DNA of 64,000 bases from the NCBI GenBank assembly GCA_021234535.1, contig CM037843.1, forward strand, positions 22,227,911-22,291,910. The letters are read 5' to 3'. Shown piece by piece: positions 28,201 to 39,960 of this stretch. This stretch comes from Stichopus chloronotus. Its lineage: Eukaryota > Echinodermata > Holothuroidea > Aspidochirotida > Stichopodidae. The position numbers and the translations under genes are program-made. Within the stretch, counting starts at the first letter, position 1. The number at the start of each line of letters is the position of its first letter. The notes beneath the pieces were generated by a model that made no database searches, was not told where the DNA came from, and saw only the letters and a list, made by a program, of their open reading frames with translations.

Positions 28201-28535
28201 GCATTGCATAATGCACTTTGAACAAAATATAAGGAAAATATAGGTTTATAAATTTAACCACTGGTGACCTCATTAGTAACAATAGGCTCCTTCTACTTGG
28301 TGAAATACATTCACATGCTAAGTATTATAGTTTTCATGATCCCTAAATGAATTGTGTTAACAGTTTCCAGTCTTTCGTGACCTTAGATAAACTTTCACCT
28401 TCACCAAAACAATACAGTTTTTTTTTTTTCGACTTGGTGTAATGCATTAAGTGTTAAGTTTTAAGTATAAAAAGCTTCAATGATTCCTTTCTTAAGAATA
28501 TCACGTTTAGCATATCTTTCAATCTCTGACCTCTG
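22288..28535. other. Downstream of QPCT: no gene recognised
   Basis: No conserved exon was found on either strand. Open frames of up to 104 codons (for example 22470-22781 + and 24907-25218 -) are isolated and lack family motifs. A G-run lies at 26499-26508. A phrase around 26570-26640 (ATCTCCGCCAAGATGGTAAG, CTCACACTTGGTGCGTAGGT) resembles a single decayed satellite unit. No convincing AATAAA lies within 1 kb of the QPCT stop. Confidence 0.35.
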
Positions 28536-28539
28536 AAAA

Positions 28540-29320
28540 AAAGTACAGCGAAACAAAAGGAAAAAGGTTGACTCTAATGGCCTTCTGAAATTTCATCAGT
28601 AGTTTCCTGTAAATTAAAGGTTAATACCCTGAGCAACTTAAATGCACTTTCAAGAATATGTCTATTTAAAGTATAAACACACAGTCAACTTCCCATTACA
28701 GCTTGATTAATTTTAATTGGCAAAATCTACGCCTATTACTTGAGAGCAAACATTTATTTGCTCGTATTCAAAATATCCGTATGGCTATTAAGAGCGTTCT
28801 GGTGGTACTTTTATTTGAATTTAATTCTAAACACACAGTCAAATTTTCCACAACAGATTATCCTATTTGTTTAGCAAAACTTTTTATTTGAGAGCAAACA
28901 TGTAACTCACTCTGATCTATTACACCAAAACTCAAGAGATAAAAGGAGAACTTACTGGTTTGACGTTTGACCTTGGTTTTATTGAGTAACGTGACGAAGG
29001 AAATTAATATGAAAGAGTAACTCAGTGAAGCGCTCGTTAACGTTTAAAAGATTAATTACTAAACCACCATCAGAAAACTTAAACAATCAAAATAATCGCT
29101 ATATGTGAGATTAATTGCATTTGTCCGAGGGTGAGGGACATTATTTCTTCACTCACGTTACTCAACAAAATCAAGATGAAATGTCCAACCTGTAAGTTTT
29201 TAATCTACCTTTTAAACTCTCGATCGTTTCGAAGATAAAGCGAGAGATCTTCAAAGCGAACATTTTACGACCTCACAAACAATACCGTAGAACAGCTACC
29301 TACCTCCGTTTTTTTTTTTT
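28540..29320. repeat. Segment repeated at about 62480-63875
   Basis: Shared landmarks in the same order are TTTCAAGAATATGTCTATT, CACACAGTCAAATTTTCC, TTTTTATTTGAG, GACGTTTGACCTTG, TTTTACGACCTCACAA and ACCTACCTCC followed by a T-run. With 13.3-19.87 kb it forms one colinear source for the duplicated block at the right end. The second copy has an extra 660 bases or so between about 62815 and 63485. Confidence 0.8.
28949..29198. mobile_element. 250-base inverted-repeat element (MITE-like), AACTTAC termini
   Basis: The left end reads AACTTACTGGTTTGACGTTT and continues GACCTTGGTTTTATTGAG then TAACGTGA. The right end in reverse complement reads AACTTACAGGTTGGACATTT and continues CATCTTGATTTTGTTGAG then TAACGTGA. 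The inverted termini are about 45 bases with several mismatches. A matching copy of 253 bases lies at 63487-63739. No coding capacity. Confidence 0.7.
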
Positions 29321-31135
29321 TTTGAGAGAGAGAGAAAGAGACATTCCATAGACTACGCTTCTGATGGTTGTACTATAAAATGGATTGGTGTAATGTATTT
29401 ACACCTTCAAATAAACTTATCAATAGCATCTTCATTGTCAACAACTGTCCTCTCTAATTTTGTTACATTTGATATGTATGACATACACAATGCAAGGACA
29501 GTCTGTTACGGAATTGTTCACGGTCGCCATGGTTGGGCACTTCCATCATCACTTTTGGACTTGTTTAAAGCATGTAAGGAAATCTCTCTTCTTTAGGGTC
29601 TTTCCTGGTCCCCAGCCCTTCTGAGGGGTCGCCCCATCAGCCAGGTACGCCCCAACCTTCTTCTGGGGTTGAGCCTTTCTTTGTGACTGCCTCTCCTCTG
29701 CTGTCACCAATGTAGTAACGATACCTTTTACGAAGTACCAGATGCAAGCAAGAACCAACCTTCCTCAGGGCTTTTGAGGAATGGGGGACATTTTCCTCTT
29801 GATGTCAGTCAGGACCTAAGGAAGTAGTAGCAATAGTCCGCCCACCCACATGTGTATCCTTCGGGACCCGAACCTCTGCAGAGCAGACCCGTCTAAAATT
29901 TGAACCAATGTATCTTCCATGTAAAGTGTTCACAAGTTCAAAGTCAACTCATGTGTTTTATATATCACTGAAGGTTAACTGGTGTCCCCATGCGTTACAT
30001 ATATTATTGAAAATCAGCTATTCCCCCGGCCTGGGTATATGAACCAATGTACTCTGCACAGAGCTAGTTGTAACCATAATTGAGAGTGTTAGTGTACCTT
30101 TTGTGTTTATTCAGTGGAAAAAGAGATACTCGTTTTCTTCACCCGTAGGTCACATATTCTTCTTGTATGCATTCCGACACTAGAGGATATCTGGAAACAT
30201 ACCTGAACACGCTGGTCCTGTGTCGTGGTAATATAGCGAGTAGTCGTGTCATTTACATTAACGATCTCCCTAATTGTTAAACTGAAATAGTTAAAATAAT
30301 AACATATATGATAATGAATAAGTAAGTAAATAAATCAAGTAAAAATTGTTTTTTTGGCAATGACACTCAGTATTCTTTTCAAGACATAATGATATAAAAG
30401 GTAACGATTTTTTTTATAAAATAATCAGTAGACTTTGTATCTTTCATTGTTTTTAGGAGAATATATTATTTCTCATCGACAATAAGACAAAATTTCTCAT
30501 TGTTCATACGAAACACTTTATTAAACCTGTGTAGCGGTCCTGTGATCTCTCTGTAGTTAGGGATACAGGGAACCTATGCTCGTCGGTCAGAGCCGTCTAT
30601 TTACAGACTTTATCACCTACTTAACTTGTTGCATCTTTTACAGTCTGCCGAATATTGAATTGTCATGAATCTTCACGATCGGCACTTGAAACTGAAATAA
30701 AGGAGGACCGGTAAGATGTATAAGTCTTATATTATGACACTGTAATTACTACATAATCGTCCTATAGTTTCTAGGCTGAGATACTGTAGTCACTTGGTTA
30801 GTGGAGCTATATATTGCACTGTACACCCATGGGAGAATGGCTGCCATGGAAACACTTGGAGTGGATGAGTCGTGTCCATATCTATATCTGTACATTAACT
30901 GGATGGGATAAGCGTCTCAAAACTAAACAGGCTGTCTTCGCTGAAGCCAACGGTCGCTAGTCTTTAGGTGTCGCAACATGGCAGACATGGAACGCCAAAA
31001 GGCAAACGAATCGTGATTTCCTGGATTCGATGTCATGGTTATAAAATCAATAGGCAATTGAGTCTCTTTCCAGCGATAGCAATTTTACCCTAAATTTACA
31101 AAATGTTAACAATAAGCACAAAGTAACGCTTAGAC
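29321..31135. other. Non-coding stretch with one transposon fragment
   Basis: A T-run and a GAGA run lie at 29310-29338. 29590-30230 is GC-richer than its surroundings and could be an old LTR or other insertion, but no matching second copy or TG...CA ends were found. The fragment at 30775-30880 is described separately. Confidence 0.3.
30775..30880 (-). repeat. Terminal fragment of the GGCAATCC-ended family
   Basis: The words CTGTAGTCACTTGGTTAG, ACTGTACACCCATGGGAGAA and ACTTGGAGTGGATGAG match 2560-2655 in the same orientation and 59640-59745 in reverse complement. Confidence 0.7.
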
Positions 31136-31139
31136 AAAA

Positions 31140-31800
31140 AGAGTAACAATAACAATTGGCGTATAGCAACAATGCATGCTTTAATTAGTTTCTCTTCGCG
31201 CACTAATGTCGGCTGCCTTTGGTTCAGTGTACGTGTATTCACTGTGAAGTGTGTACGGACCTCGAAGCGCTTAGATACCTTCTTAGAGAGCTTCGCACAG
31301 TACCGGAGGTTGCTTTGTGGAATTTGTCTGCTATGGTAGACCGATTTTGGTTAAAGGCAGTTACAGATTTAGTGAATATACATTTTGAGAAGGCTTGGAC
31401 ATGTTTGATGTCTTACTCTCAGCCATAACAGCAGCAGTAACTGAAGGACTTGCTGTGTGCGGACCCTTATTTTCCTGCGATTGTGAGAGTCTTTCGGAGC
31501 TACACCTAGTTCAACAAAGAAGAAGGAGTGCACATGGCCAAAACGTCATTGTTAAACACTGCTGTAAGATCACTAATTTATGGCTGGTTTGGGCTAACTC
31601 ATGGCAAGAACTTTCCTGTTGATATTTGTCACCATAAAGGGCCTAGGCCTGTCAATAGGCCTAAATTATTTGTGCTGTGGAGTTCTCTGTCCTTAAGAAT
31701 ATTAATCCTCTCAAGATGGCGATGGATTGCAGTCGTTTGGCCTCTTACGACTTTCCTGCATAAGAAATTTATATTGGACATCTCCGGAGAATCTACAAGA
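31140..31800. repeat. Left arm of a 650-base inverted repeat (pairs with 37500-38140)
   Basis: In reverse complement this arm matches 37500-38140. Pairs include GGTTCAGTGTACGTGTATTC with a TACACGTACACTGAACC track, AGACATCAAACATGTCC-type sequence with its complement, and TTGTGCTGTGGAGTTCTCTG with AGAGAACTCCACAGCACAAA. Open frames in this arm are broken in the other, so it is not a gene. Confidence 0.8.
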
Positions 31801-34490
31801 AGGAAAGCTAATTCCGGTGGGTTATGAAACTGTCAAAGTTGTTCGACAATATGCTGAATAAGGTGATTGACTGTGGTTTTATCCTCGTGGTTTATCAGCG
31901 GACAATCCATGGTCACCTGACTGAAATGGCGGGCAACACACATACACTCCTATACACAGATACTATGGAGGCATTATCGCTTGCATTAAACACCGATCGT
32001 GTATTATCCCACTGTTAATACACGGTCCAGCGTTGATTAACCTGTAATTGTGTGATCAGTTCATGCCAAAGCAAGGAATGTATAGCCTTCTACATCCAAA
32101 TACACACAGTCTTTCATGAAAAAAAAAAGACCAAAGCGTAGTGTCGCTTATGACAGTATGACCATGGAGTGTGGTATTTTCGAATTCCCAAGAATAAAAC
32201 AAATCTCCTTTTGATTACTGGAAAAGTTTGTCTTAAGCAGAGGGGTCAGCGAAAAACGGTTGTCTGTTCAGAGTCAGACCATCGTTCGAAAGGTGATTGT
32301 CATGATGTCTATTATAAGCAAAACTTCTAGGATTTACCCGAAGGTAAATCATTAAAAAGAGCCATGAATTTATCCGATAGTCGAACGTTACATTACGACA
32401 AAATTGGACATTATTGAAGCAAAATTTTACCAAGATGTATATGTGTTCAAGTTCGTGTGACATGGAAATGATACTTTGGAGTATTGGGTGCATTAAGCAT
32501 TAAAAATGTTAACAATAGCCACAAATTCCATCCAAATCCATCAAAGACTGACAAATTAGTGTCTCACAGCTGTTTATGAATAAACATTGGCTAAGTATGC
32601 AAATATGTGACGTTCAGAGATGGACAACCCTTTTCACAAAAATCTGCCTTACTTTTACGTTATGTGATCAGTGTATCCATGCAGACATTACCTCCCCCAA
32701 AAGTTTTTCAGAGTGCCTTTTTAGACATTTACCCCTCCAACAGTACGTGTGTTGTCCCTCCAATGCGCTCTAACATGAACAAGCTGTCACCATTACTAAC
32801 CTTTGCCATGTATTAGTTAACATCTCTGTCCCTAGCATGTTTTTTTTTTACAGATCCATACGTTGTGCCCTCCATCTGCTGATGGTGAGAGGACATCATG
32901 TACACCAATGTTGTGTATATAAATGGAGGGGTTTGGTTGTTCTATCATGTGTACATTCTCCCACTCTTCAAGTGCTTGGGCTAGTGTAAATGCTAAAAAT
33001 AGGCTCAATGGAGAGCTCATATCTAAGTGGGATTTCTTGCCTTTGAACTTTGATGACATAATAACACTGGTTGGCAATGTTTCAGGTAGTGCTAACCTGA
33101 TACATCACACACTCATCTCACACAATCTTTTGGACAGGACATAAGCTTATTATGTATAATGATGGAAGCATGTTTTCTGGGACCGTTGCCAGAGGAAACT
33201 GTTACAAGTGAAGTAATTATGTCTGGTGTATTGCCTATCAGGAGATATTTTCTGTCAATCCATAACCAAGATCAAAAAGAAACGATAAAGGTTGGAACTC
33301 AGCACAACTATCATAAACTGGACTCCAGGCTGGAGTAATATACTAAGAGGGGATGGCTGATAGGAAACATCTTTAGACATGTAAAGGTACCCAGAGTGGA
33401 CTTACAGACAAGAGATCTTTGGAGAGACTGAAGTAGAAATAATGCAAGAAAGAATAGAAATGATGTGGCTCACCGCATATGTATTTCATCACAGCAGATG
33501 TGACATCTTTTGCGAGATTCTTTCACTTTACGTAACAGCAAATAAACATTTAGTAAGATTTAACAGTATTTCTTAGTCACTTTAGAGCAATTTCGGTCTC
33601 TGTTTGCCTTGAATAGATTAATTGTGTGTTCAATCGCCCTGATGTCAATGATATTTTTCATTTGTGCAAATGCTTACAACACATTTGTTAAATTGCTGCA
33701 TCAAATCATATTCAGTAGTTAATTTTCTGAATGACGAGGCACTCTACGGTGTGGGAGATCTGATAATTACAGTTATATTTACTTTCAACAAATAATGTAA
33801 GAATTAAGATTTGAGAGATTTCAATTTCAGAAGATTAGTGTTCTTTTACTCTTTTGCCTGTTTCGATACAGCAACTTTTCCTAACATGCAATTTCACATA
33901 CTGCATACTTGAATAATACTTTAGGTTTACTGATAGGATATCAATCAGAAGTTCAACAGTTCCTGCATTAATTCAAATTTATGTCAAGTGTAATGAATAA
34001 TAATAGCTATAAGTACCCGTAAGTGTTCTCGACACTTGCACGTTACAATTAAGGAAAAATTAAGTTATTATATACCGTGTTAGCTATTATTTTATTGAAA
34101 TCATAGCGGAACCCCCCAAAGTTCAGACTTTGTAAAATTGACTTCCTCTGCATGCCCAGTGCACTCTGTCCTTGTAGAAATTTTAGCTGTTACCGTCCCT
34201 TGAACTGAACCAGCTTGTTATTGGACCTATTTCTTAAAAATTCTTCTTTATGGCAATCAGTATAACTCTTACCTCAAAAGATTGCCCTTGTTCGAAGGTA
34301 TGCACTTCGCTACATGTTTTATTAAATTACTGATATGATTAACGTCAGTAACGTCAGAATCAAATTGATGTGAAGGTTAACTCGGAAAAAAAAATCTGAG
34401 GAAATTGCCTCATCACCCATACGAAGTACCTGGTTTAGCATAAACATATGTATCTTCGGTACTGACGATGGGGATTTGTCACTGTTACAT
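31801..34490. other. Interior of the inverted-repeat structure, left part
   Basis: Near 32017 the phrase ACGGTCCAGCGTTGATTAAC recurs in the same orientation near 38433. The stretch 32455-32615 is a dispersed repeat. No gene was recognised elsewhere in this interval. Confidence 0.35.
32455..32615 (+). repeat. Dispersed repeat, inverted relative to 4170-4335
   Basis: ACTTTGGAGTATTGGGTGCA, TTAAGCATTAAAAATGTTAA and CATCCAAATCCATCAAAGAC are the reverse complement of sequence at 4170-4335, with scattered changes. Confidence 0.6.
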
Positions 34491-34499
34491 CCCCTGAAG

Positions 34500-34830
34500 A
34501 CCCGTTATGAGACTCTACAAATCTGGACAATATCCTTGGATGGATATATTAGTCCACCATTGGTTTTGGATCCAATTAATGGATGGTGATGCGTAGTAGT
34601 GTGCATGTTCCAATGGATCTGTTGCATTTTGACATTTAATACATACAATTTCTGTACATACCTTTCTTGTAGCAAATTCTGCAATGTATGTGACCACATT
34701 CTCACCAATGATAGTGATAGGCATGTCTTGCTAGAATCTCAATATTAGCTTCAGTAACTTTAGTTAATGTTCCAGGAGTAGGATTACGCTTTACTCTTTG
34801 ATCTGATTGTGAGTGAAATTGTGCCATATT
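34500..34830 (-). pseudogene. Possible decayed transposase fragment
   Basis: Read on the minus strand, two frames in succession give peptides around TLTKVTEANIEILARHAYHY and then IGENVVTYIAEFATRKVCTE followed by IVCIKCQNATDP. The pattern of V-x-YIA-[GE]-[FY]-x-x-RK followed by C-x-x-C resembles a segment of THAP9/P-element or hAT-type transposases. The two pieces are in different frames and both end quickly, so this would be a dead remnant. The match is from memory of the motif only and could be chance. It lies inside the inverted arms at 31.1 and 38.1 kb, which fits a mobile-element origin. Confidence 0.3.
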
Positions 34831-36455
34831 GGCTGTGAGCATTATAAGTTGCTGAAGATTTGATATACGATGCCAGTGTTTGACGATATGCTCTCCTAAA
34901 TTGTTGGACAGATGGATTATTATTATTATTATTATGGCTACCTCGGCTACGAATTGTACAGAAATAAACTTCGAGATGGTTTTGGCTCTCAGTTTTTATA
35001 ACAACAGGTACTCAAGGTATGGCATCGGAACATTAACACAGGCGTCAAAAATTCCCTTCAGTCTTTGCATGTTTACAAGCATCCATGAAATTCCAGTCTA
35101 ATTAAGGGTGAAGGTGCCAACATTTGGCTTTAGGTAATTAAGGTAAACATTTTGTAGCTGGTTTGCTTTTGTCTACCTTTATCAAATGGTATTATCATTA
35201 TTATTATGATAAATTGTCTTGGAATTCATGATGTGCAACCTGTCTATACATCTGATGAATTTAGCTGTAGCTTCGCTTTCCATGGAGTGATTGTATGTCT
35301 AACTTATCACCAAAAAATCATTGTATCTGCAACAGAGCTATACTACGTGTTTGGGCAGCAAGTGATACATTCATCTTTTGTTGGTGAAATTGTATATGAT
35401 GACGAAAATAAACAAGAAAACGAATCAGAAAACATGCTTGAGTTATCATCGTTATTTGATCTCGATACATATATATATATATTAAAATAGCAGAAGGGAA
35501 CAAACCAATATGGAAAGTCTCTCCTTGTCGTGATGAGGACAGCAGAATACGTGGAAATGATTTTAAACAATTTTTTCATGTAATATTTCCTTAGGAAAAA
35601 AAAAGTAAACAATATATCCCAGTAGCAAAGGGAACTTTGATCTGTTACTGGTATAGAACAATCACAAAATATAATTTTAATTTGACTTACTATTCGCAAT
35701 GCATTGATAATCTCACTTTAAAACTTTAAAACAGTTTACATTTGAAATGTGAGCTTGTAAGGGGCAACTTTTCATTGATGCCCTCGATATCAAACGAAGC
35801 TTTAATCGCCGCCCCCCCCTCCCATTAAAAAAGTGTTATTTACGATGCATAAAAATACTTGTGGAGTAAAAAGTACAGCGTTGCGTTGCAATTTTGCTTC
35901 TATTCTCCATCTGAGGGACCAGCACCCACTCTTCGTGGCCCCCCAGTCTCGTACACTGCTCCCCAGAATGTACTGAAAATCACGGGCAGGCAAGTGGCTA
36001 AGTGTAAAAAGGTAGGTTAATATGCATGTAATTTGGGTGGCAATCAACAAAAAATAAATCTACCTTAACCGTACGAAATGACGAGTACATACCGGTGAAA
36101 CAAACAAACAAACAAACAAACAAACAAGGTCCATTATCTTCCCCTCGCCAAAGACAGCACAAATGTTTGGCATTTTGAGTCAATCTCCTGTTTCGCTCAG
36201 TAAGTCGTATTGCAATCCAATATATAAAGTGTACACAGTCAAATGCTCGCGTCGTCTGCTCCTAAATCGAACGTTCTAAATTGAGAGCGGACGTATGCAA
36301 CTATTATACCTGCCATACCAAGTCGTCCTGCGGCACGTGACCCTCCATACTGTGGACAGTTTGACGCCGCCATTTTGTTGATTGGCTCCTTGGATTCAGA
36401 TTTCTATGATATTTTCCTCAGTGAATGCGCATGTGTTATATTAACGTTGCCCTGA
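34831..36455. other. Non-coding stretch with microsatellites
   Basis: ATT repeats lie at 34916-34934, an AT run at 35469-35483 and a CAAA run at 36100-36127. Open frames at 35206-35490 (+) and 35343-35699 (-) overlap each other and show no motif. No gene is claimed. Confidence 0.4.
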
Positions 36456-36459
36456 ATGA

Positions 36460-36685
36460 CGTTTCGAGATGCGGATATTTCGATGTTTCTACTTTTTCTT
36501 TTCGAGATTTGCACTTTTATGTCTCGTTATTTCGACTTGTTTGTTTTTAGATATCGACTGCTTTGTTTCGAGATTTCGATGTTTCTACTGTTTGGTTCGA
36601 AATCGTGAAGTTTCGAAACCTCCAAAGTGTCGAAACATAGAAACATCAAAATCTCGAAACATCAAAACAGCGAAATGTTGAAATG
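36460..36685. repeat. Palindromic cluster of TTTCGA words
   Basis: TTTCGAGAT and ATTTCGATGTTTCTAC recur on the left half (36460-36600). GAAACATCAAAATCTCGAAA and related words occur on the right half (36600-36685), which is the reverse complement of the left theme. The stretch can fold back on itself. It looks like a foldback or hyper-repeated simple element rather than coding sequence, although one frame stays open for 70 codons. Confidence 0.6.
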
Positions 36686-36689
36686 CCTC

Positions 36690-37499
36690 TTCAGAGCCCC
36701 GGTAATTTTGTGCCTGTGCGAGTGACCCTTTTTTCTGTACGTATCTGTATAGAGGCGCTATACTGGAATCCTTTTTAACCAGTCAGAAAGATACAAATTG
36801 ACCGTTGAGTTTCTGTTTGTTTTTACATGGCAGGATAGAAATAAAGACAAGAACATACGTCAGCCAATACAATTTTCTTCTGAGTTTCCTTTCAATTGTG
36901 AATTTAGTCACAGTAAAGACCTGATTGTAGCCTTTTTTAAAAATAAGTCACTTTTAAATGAGTCACATGCGTTGGGAGCTACATATCTAATTCATGTTCA
37001 TACATACTTGGAAGAATCCTCAACTCCTATTGGCCCATTTCAGTCAGCTGACCATGGGTTAATCGCTGAAAACCCAACTCTGTTAAACCACGATCAATCA
37101 CCGGCGAATGAATACAATAAAACTGTAGATCGACAGTGTGTTTTCATTCTGCTATATCTTACACAAAACAATGGTTAATACAGTATTTCTAGTAATAGGC
37201 CTACGTACTAGTGAAATAACGTTCGATTTGAAGTTCGTAGATTTTACACTACCTAGGGCCTAAACCTGCTCAAAAGTGAAATGTAAGTGTACGTGATCTG
37301 CGTAACAACAGCACAGTATACTGCCAGTAGTAATTCTTCTGACGTACGATACTCTTACCTAAATATCAGAATTGGGTAGGGTGAAAGCTTCTTTAGTATA
37401 GTTTGAACACTTTGAAAGCCTGATAGCCTACCGGAATTAGGCCTAGCTTTCCTTCTTTGTCGAATTCTGCTGAGATGTTCGAAAACAATTCCTTATACA
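36690..37499. other. Non-coding stretch, one unexplained open frame
   Basis: A 126-codon + strand frame runs from 36798 to 37178 without recognised motifs or clear splice sites. Nothing else was seen. Confidence 0.3.
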
Positions 37500-38140
37500 A
37501 TAAAATCGTAAAGATCACTAAGGACTGCAATACATCGCCATCCTTGAGGGTTTCCATACAACCACCGGATTAATATTCTTAAGGACAGAGAACTCCACAG
37601 CACAAATAATTTAGGTATATTGATACGCCTAGGCTCTATGTTAAAAAAAAAAAATTAACAGGAAAAGCCTTGACGTGAGTTATCCCAAATCAGCCATAAA
37701 GTGAGCAATGTTGACAGTAACGTTGAGGCCATGTGCAATCCTTCTTCTTTGTTGAACTAACTTAGGCCTAGTTCAGAAATTTTACATAGCCTACCGACAA
37801 CTCTCACACTCACAGGAAAATCGGTTCGCACACAACAAGTCTTCGACTTACTGATGCTGTTAGGACTGAGAGTAAGACATCAAACATGTCCGAGCTTTCC
37901 TCTAAATGTATATTCAATAAATCTGTCACTTACTTTATCCAAAATCAGTCTAATCAGTAGGTTAATTCCACAAAGCAAGTCCACGCTCTGTAACGAAGTG
38001 ACTAAGTACTCCGAGTTATAGTCCGTACGTGCATTGCACAGTGACTACACGTACACTGAACCATAGCATGCGCACATTAGTACACTACATAGCAAACTAA
38101 ACGGGCATTGTTGCTATGTCAGTTGTTACTGTAATTCATT
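37500..38140. repeat. Right arm of a 650-base inverted repeat (pairs with 31140-31800)
   Basis: This is the reverse-complement partner of 31140-31800. Matching landmarks are AGAGAACTCCACAGCACAAA near 37588, GAGAGTAAGACATCAAACAT near 37867, CACGTACACTGAACCATAGC near 38048 and GCAACAATG-type sequence (as its complement) near 38107. Confidence 0.8.
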
Positions 38141-38904
38141 TAGTTTAGGAGTTACTTTCTGTAAACGTGTATCGTTGACATGTTGTAAATTCGTTTACCG
38201 TTTTCCGGGCTTTATTTTGAATAAAAATGCAGTTATTTAAGAACCAAATTCCTTTCTTTTTCGTGTTTTTTTTTTTATCAAAATATCTTTTGTATGTATG
38301 AACAAGAATAATCAACTGAACCTGTGTATTAATTGCAGGATAATGCACGATCGGGGTTATGCACGCGATGTACGAGGGCGCACCTCGAGTGCATCCAGCG
38401 ATAGCATTAACCCCCAAAGAGTTGATTAACCCGCGGTCCAGCGTTGATTAACCTTTAATTATTCTATATTGATCGACGTTTAGGCTGGGATTCCAACTTT
38501 CATAATGTATGCGACGAGATTTTTAAGAACATAAATACTCTGTACAAGATAAAGACATGTTTTTGTACATATGTATGGTGAGTCTGTTCAGACAAAGCTT
38601 TATCACAAGCCCTCTGTTCTTCCTTCCTGTTATTTCACCACATTTTTTTTTTTTTTTGCACTTTGTATTGAACAAAAAAAAATAAACGAACGAACTAATG
38701 ATATTATCGCATCTTCAAAACAAGAATTTTTTAAAATAATTGAAATTGTATGGACAAAATACCACCGGAACTATGAAAGACCGTCGTTGTCTTTTCGAGT
38801 ACTCTATGACGGATCGTAGTGTGATTAAATGCGCAAAAAATATTACAGTATAGAAAACACCGCCTAAATTCATAGAAGACTTATTTTAATTAAAAGTCCG
38901 TTCA
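38141..38904. other. Stretch upstream of the PEBP-like exons
   Basis: The phrase CGGTCCAGCGTTGATTAACC lies near 38434 and repeats the one near 32019. T-runs lie at 38266 and 38646. No promoter element or first exon was identified with confidence. Confidence 0.3.
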
Positions 38905-39258
38905 ATGTCTGAGCAAAGGTGCGTTAAAAGTCAACATAACTGGCTATTTATTGAGAGTCTTAACTTTTCACTTGACAGTAATCACGTTATACTCGTGAGT
39001 GCTTGTGTCATTTTAAAAATGGTTAGATCGAAGTTGAAAGAGGCTATACCGGCGTTATTTGTAAAGTTCATTTTTGTGACCAGTGTGATCAAATCTGAAG
39101 CAAAACTTTCCTTTAGATGCCAAACCTACAAGAACCTGTTACTCGTGGGATATGAGAGTTTTGGTGATACTCCTTGTGGAATAGCATTCGGCATCGACAA
39201 AAGTATAGAAATCCGCTCTCAACATCCTCAATTCATACACTATGACTTTGGCAAGAGG
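38905..39258 (+). CDS. PEBP-family gene, first recognised exon (5' boundary uncertain)
   Basis: The frame is open from an ATG at 38905 to a donor GTAAGT at 39259. The convincing part is the last 40 or so codons, around GYESFGDTPCGIAFGIDKSI and EIRSQHPQFIHYDFGKR. This matches the PEBP-family approach to the ligand pocket (a V-x-Y strand, a Gly, then P-x-[IF]-x-[WYH]). It joins in phase to the next exon, which begins GRFYTLLM. Upstream the peptide (SNHVILVSACVILKMVRSKL and onward) is less typical. A weak acceptor at 39115-39116 (CTTTAG) could mark the true exon start. No signal peptide was recognised. The 5' limit is therefore a guess; the 3' limit is firm. Confidence 0.6.
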
Positions 39259-39861
39259 GTAAGTAGAACTCTGAAAGCAGCCAAGTAACGACACATTCTG
39301 GTTTTTCAAGGCAATTTATTTCGTTTGCTCGTAAAATAACTGTATATACAACCAAACTGTGCATCATAAACGAAGCTGTGAAGAGAAAGGAGAACTTTTT
39401 AAGTAAGAGACAAAACGAAAAGGTAAGAAGTTTTAACAATGTAGGTCTAGATACCTACCGTACTTACAACACTACTTCGTGCTCCTCTTTCCAGAAAATG
39501 AGACAGTTGTGAAACTTGACTGTCAGCAGCTACCCCTCCCCACACTCAAAGTTTTTTTTATATGTAATTCTTTTTCGTAGATTGTAATTAAGCTGGTGTG
39601 AAGACTTCACTTTAACTGCAAAATGTTTGACAAGAGTACTTGCTAGAATGCAGGAAATGCTATTTCACAACAATATATGTTATAGGGGAAACTGTTTGTA
39701 AGTATGGAACTTCCGTGTTCCCTTTTTGGCATTTACTTCTTACTTGTGTTACCTGTACCGTTTTTATTTGATGCTTTGCTGAAAATAAACTGTTACATTC
39801 CTGACTCTTTTGGCTGTTACAAGAAAGACTAACTTTTCCATATTCTTCTGAATTCCCATAG

Positions 39862-39960
39862 GGCAGGTTTTACACCTTATTGATGGTTAGCACAGATAGA
39901 CCAACCACGAGAAATCCCACGGAGAGGTATTACTTGCACTGGCTTCTAAGAAACATCGCA
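39862..39960 (+). CDS. PEBP-family exon with the ligand-pocket strand and HW motif
   Basis: This 99-base exon encodes 33 residues, phase 0 to phase 0, between acceptor TTCCCATAG and donor GTAAGC. It encodes GRFYTLLMVSTDRPTTRN and then PTERYYLHWLLRNIA. The layout is that of phosphatidylethanolamine-binding proteins: YTL, then a D-P-D-x-P loop, then an HW/HH site and N-[IM]-x-G. Here the loop reads S-T-D-R-P, so the first conserved Asp and the following Pro are replaced. That weakens the anion-binding pocket and recalls the PEBP-like domain of mitochondrial ribosomal protein mL38. The family ranges from kinase inhibitors and phospholipid binders to ribosomal proteins, so the function is not settled. 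Confidence 0.8.

Noticed and set aside
29590..30230. GC-richer block considered as a solo LTR
   Set aside because: No second copy, no TG...CA boundaries and no target duplication could be found.
31219..31622. Open frames in the left inverted arm
   Set aside because: The partner arm at 37500-38140 breaks these frames, so they are by-products of repeat sequence.
36798..37178. Plus-strand open frame of 126 codons
   Set aside because: It has no recognised motif, no clear splice sites and no conserved copy; it is compatible with chance in AT-rich DNA.
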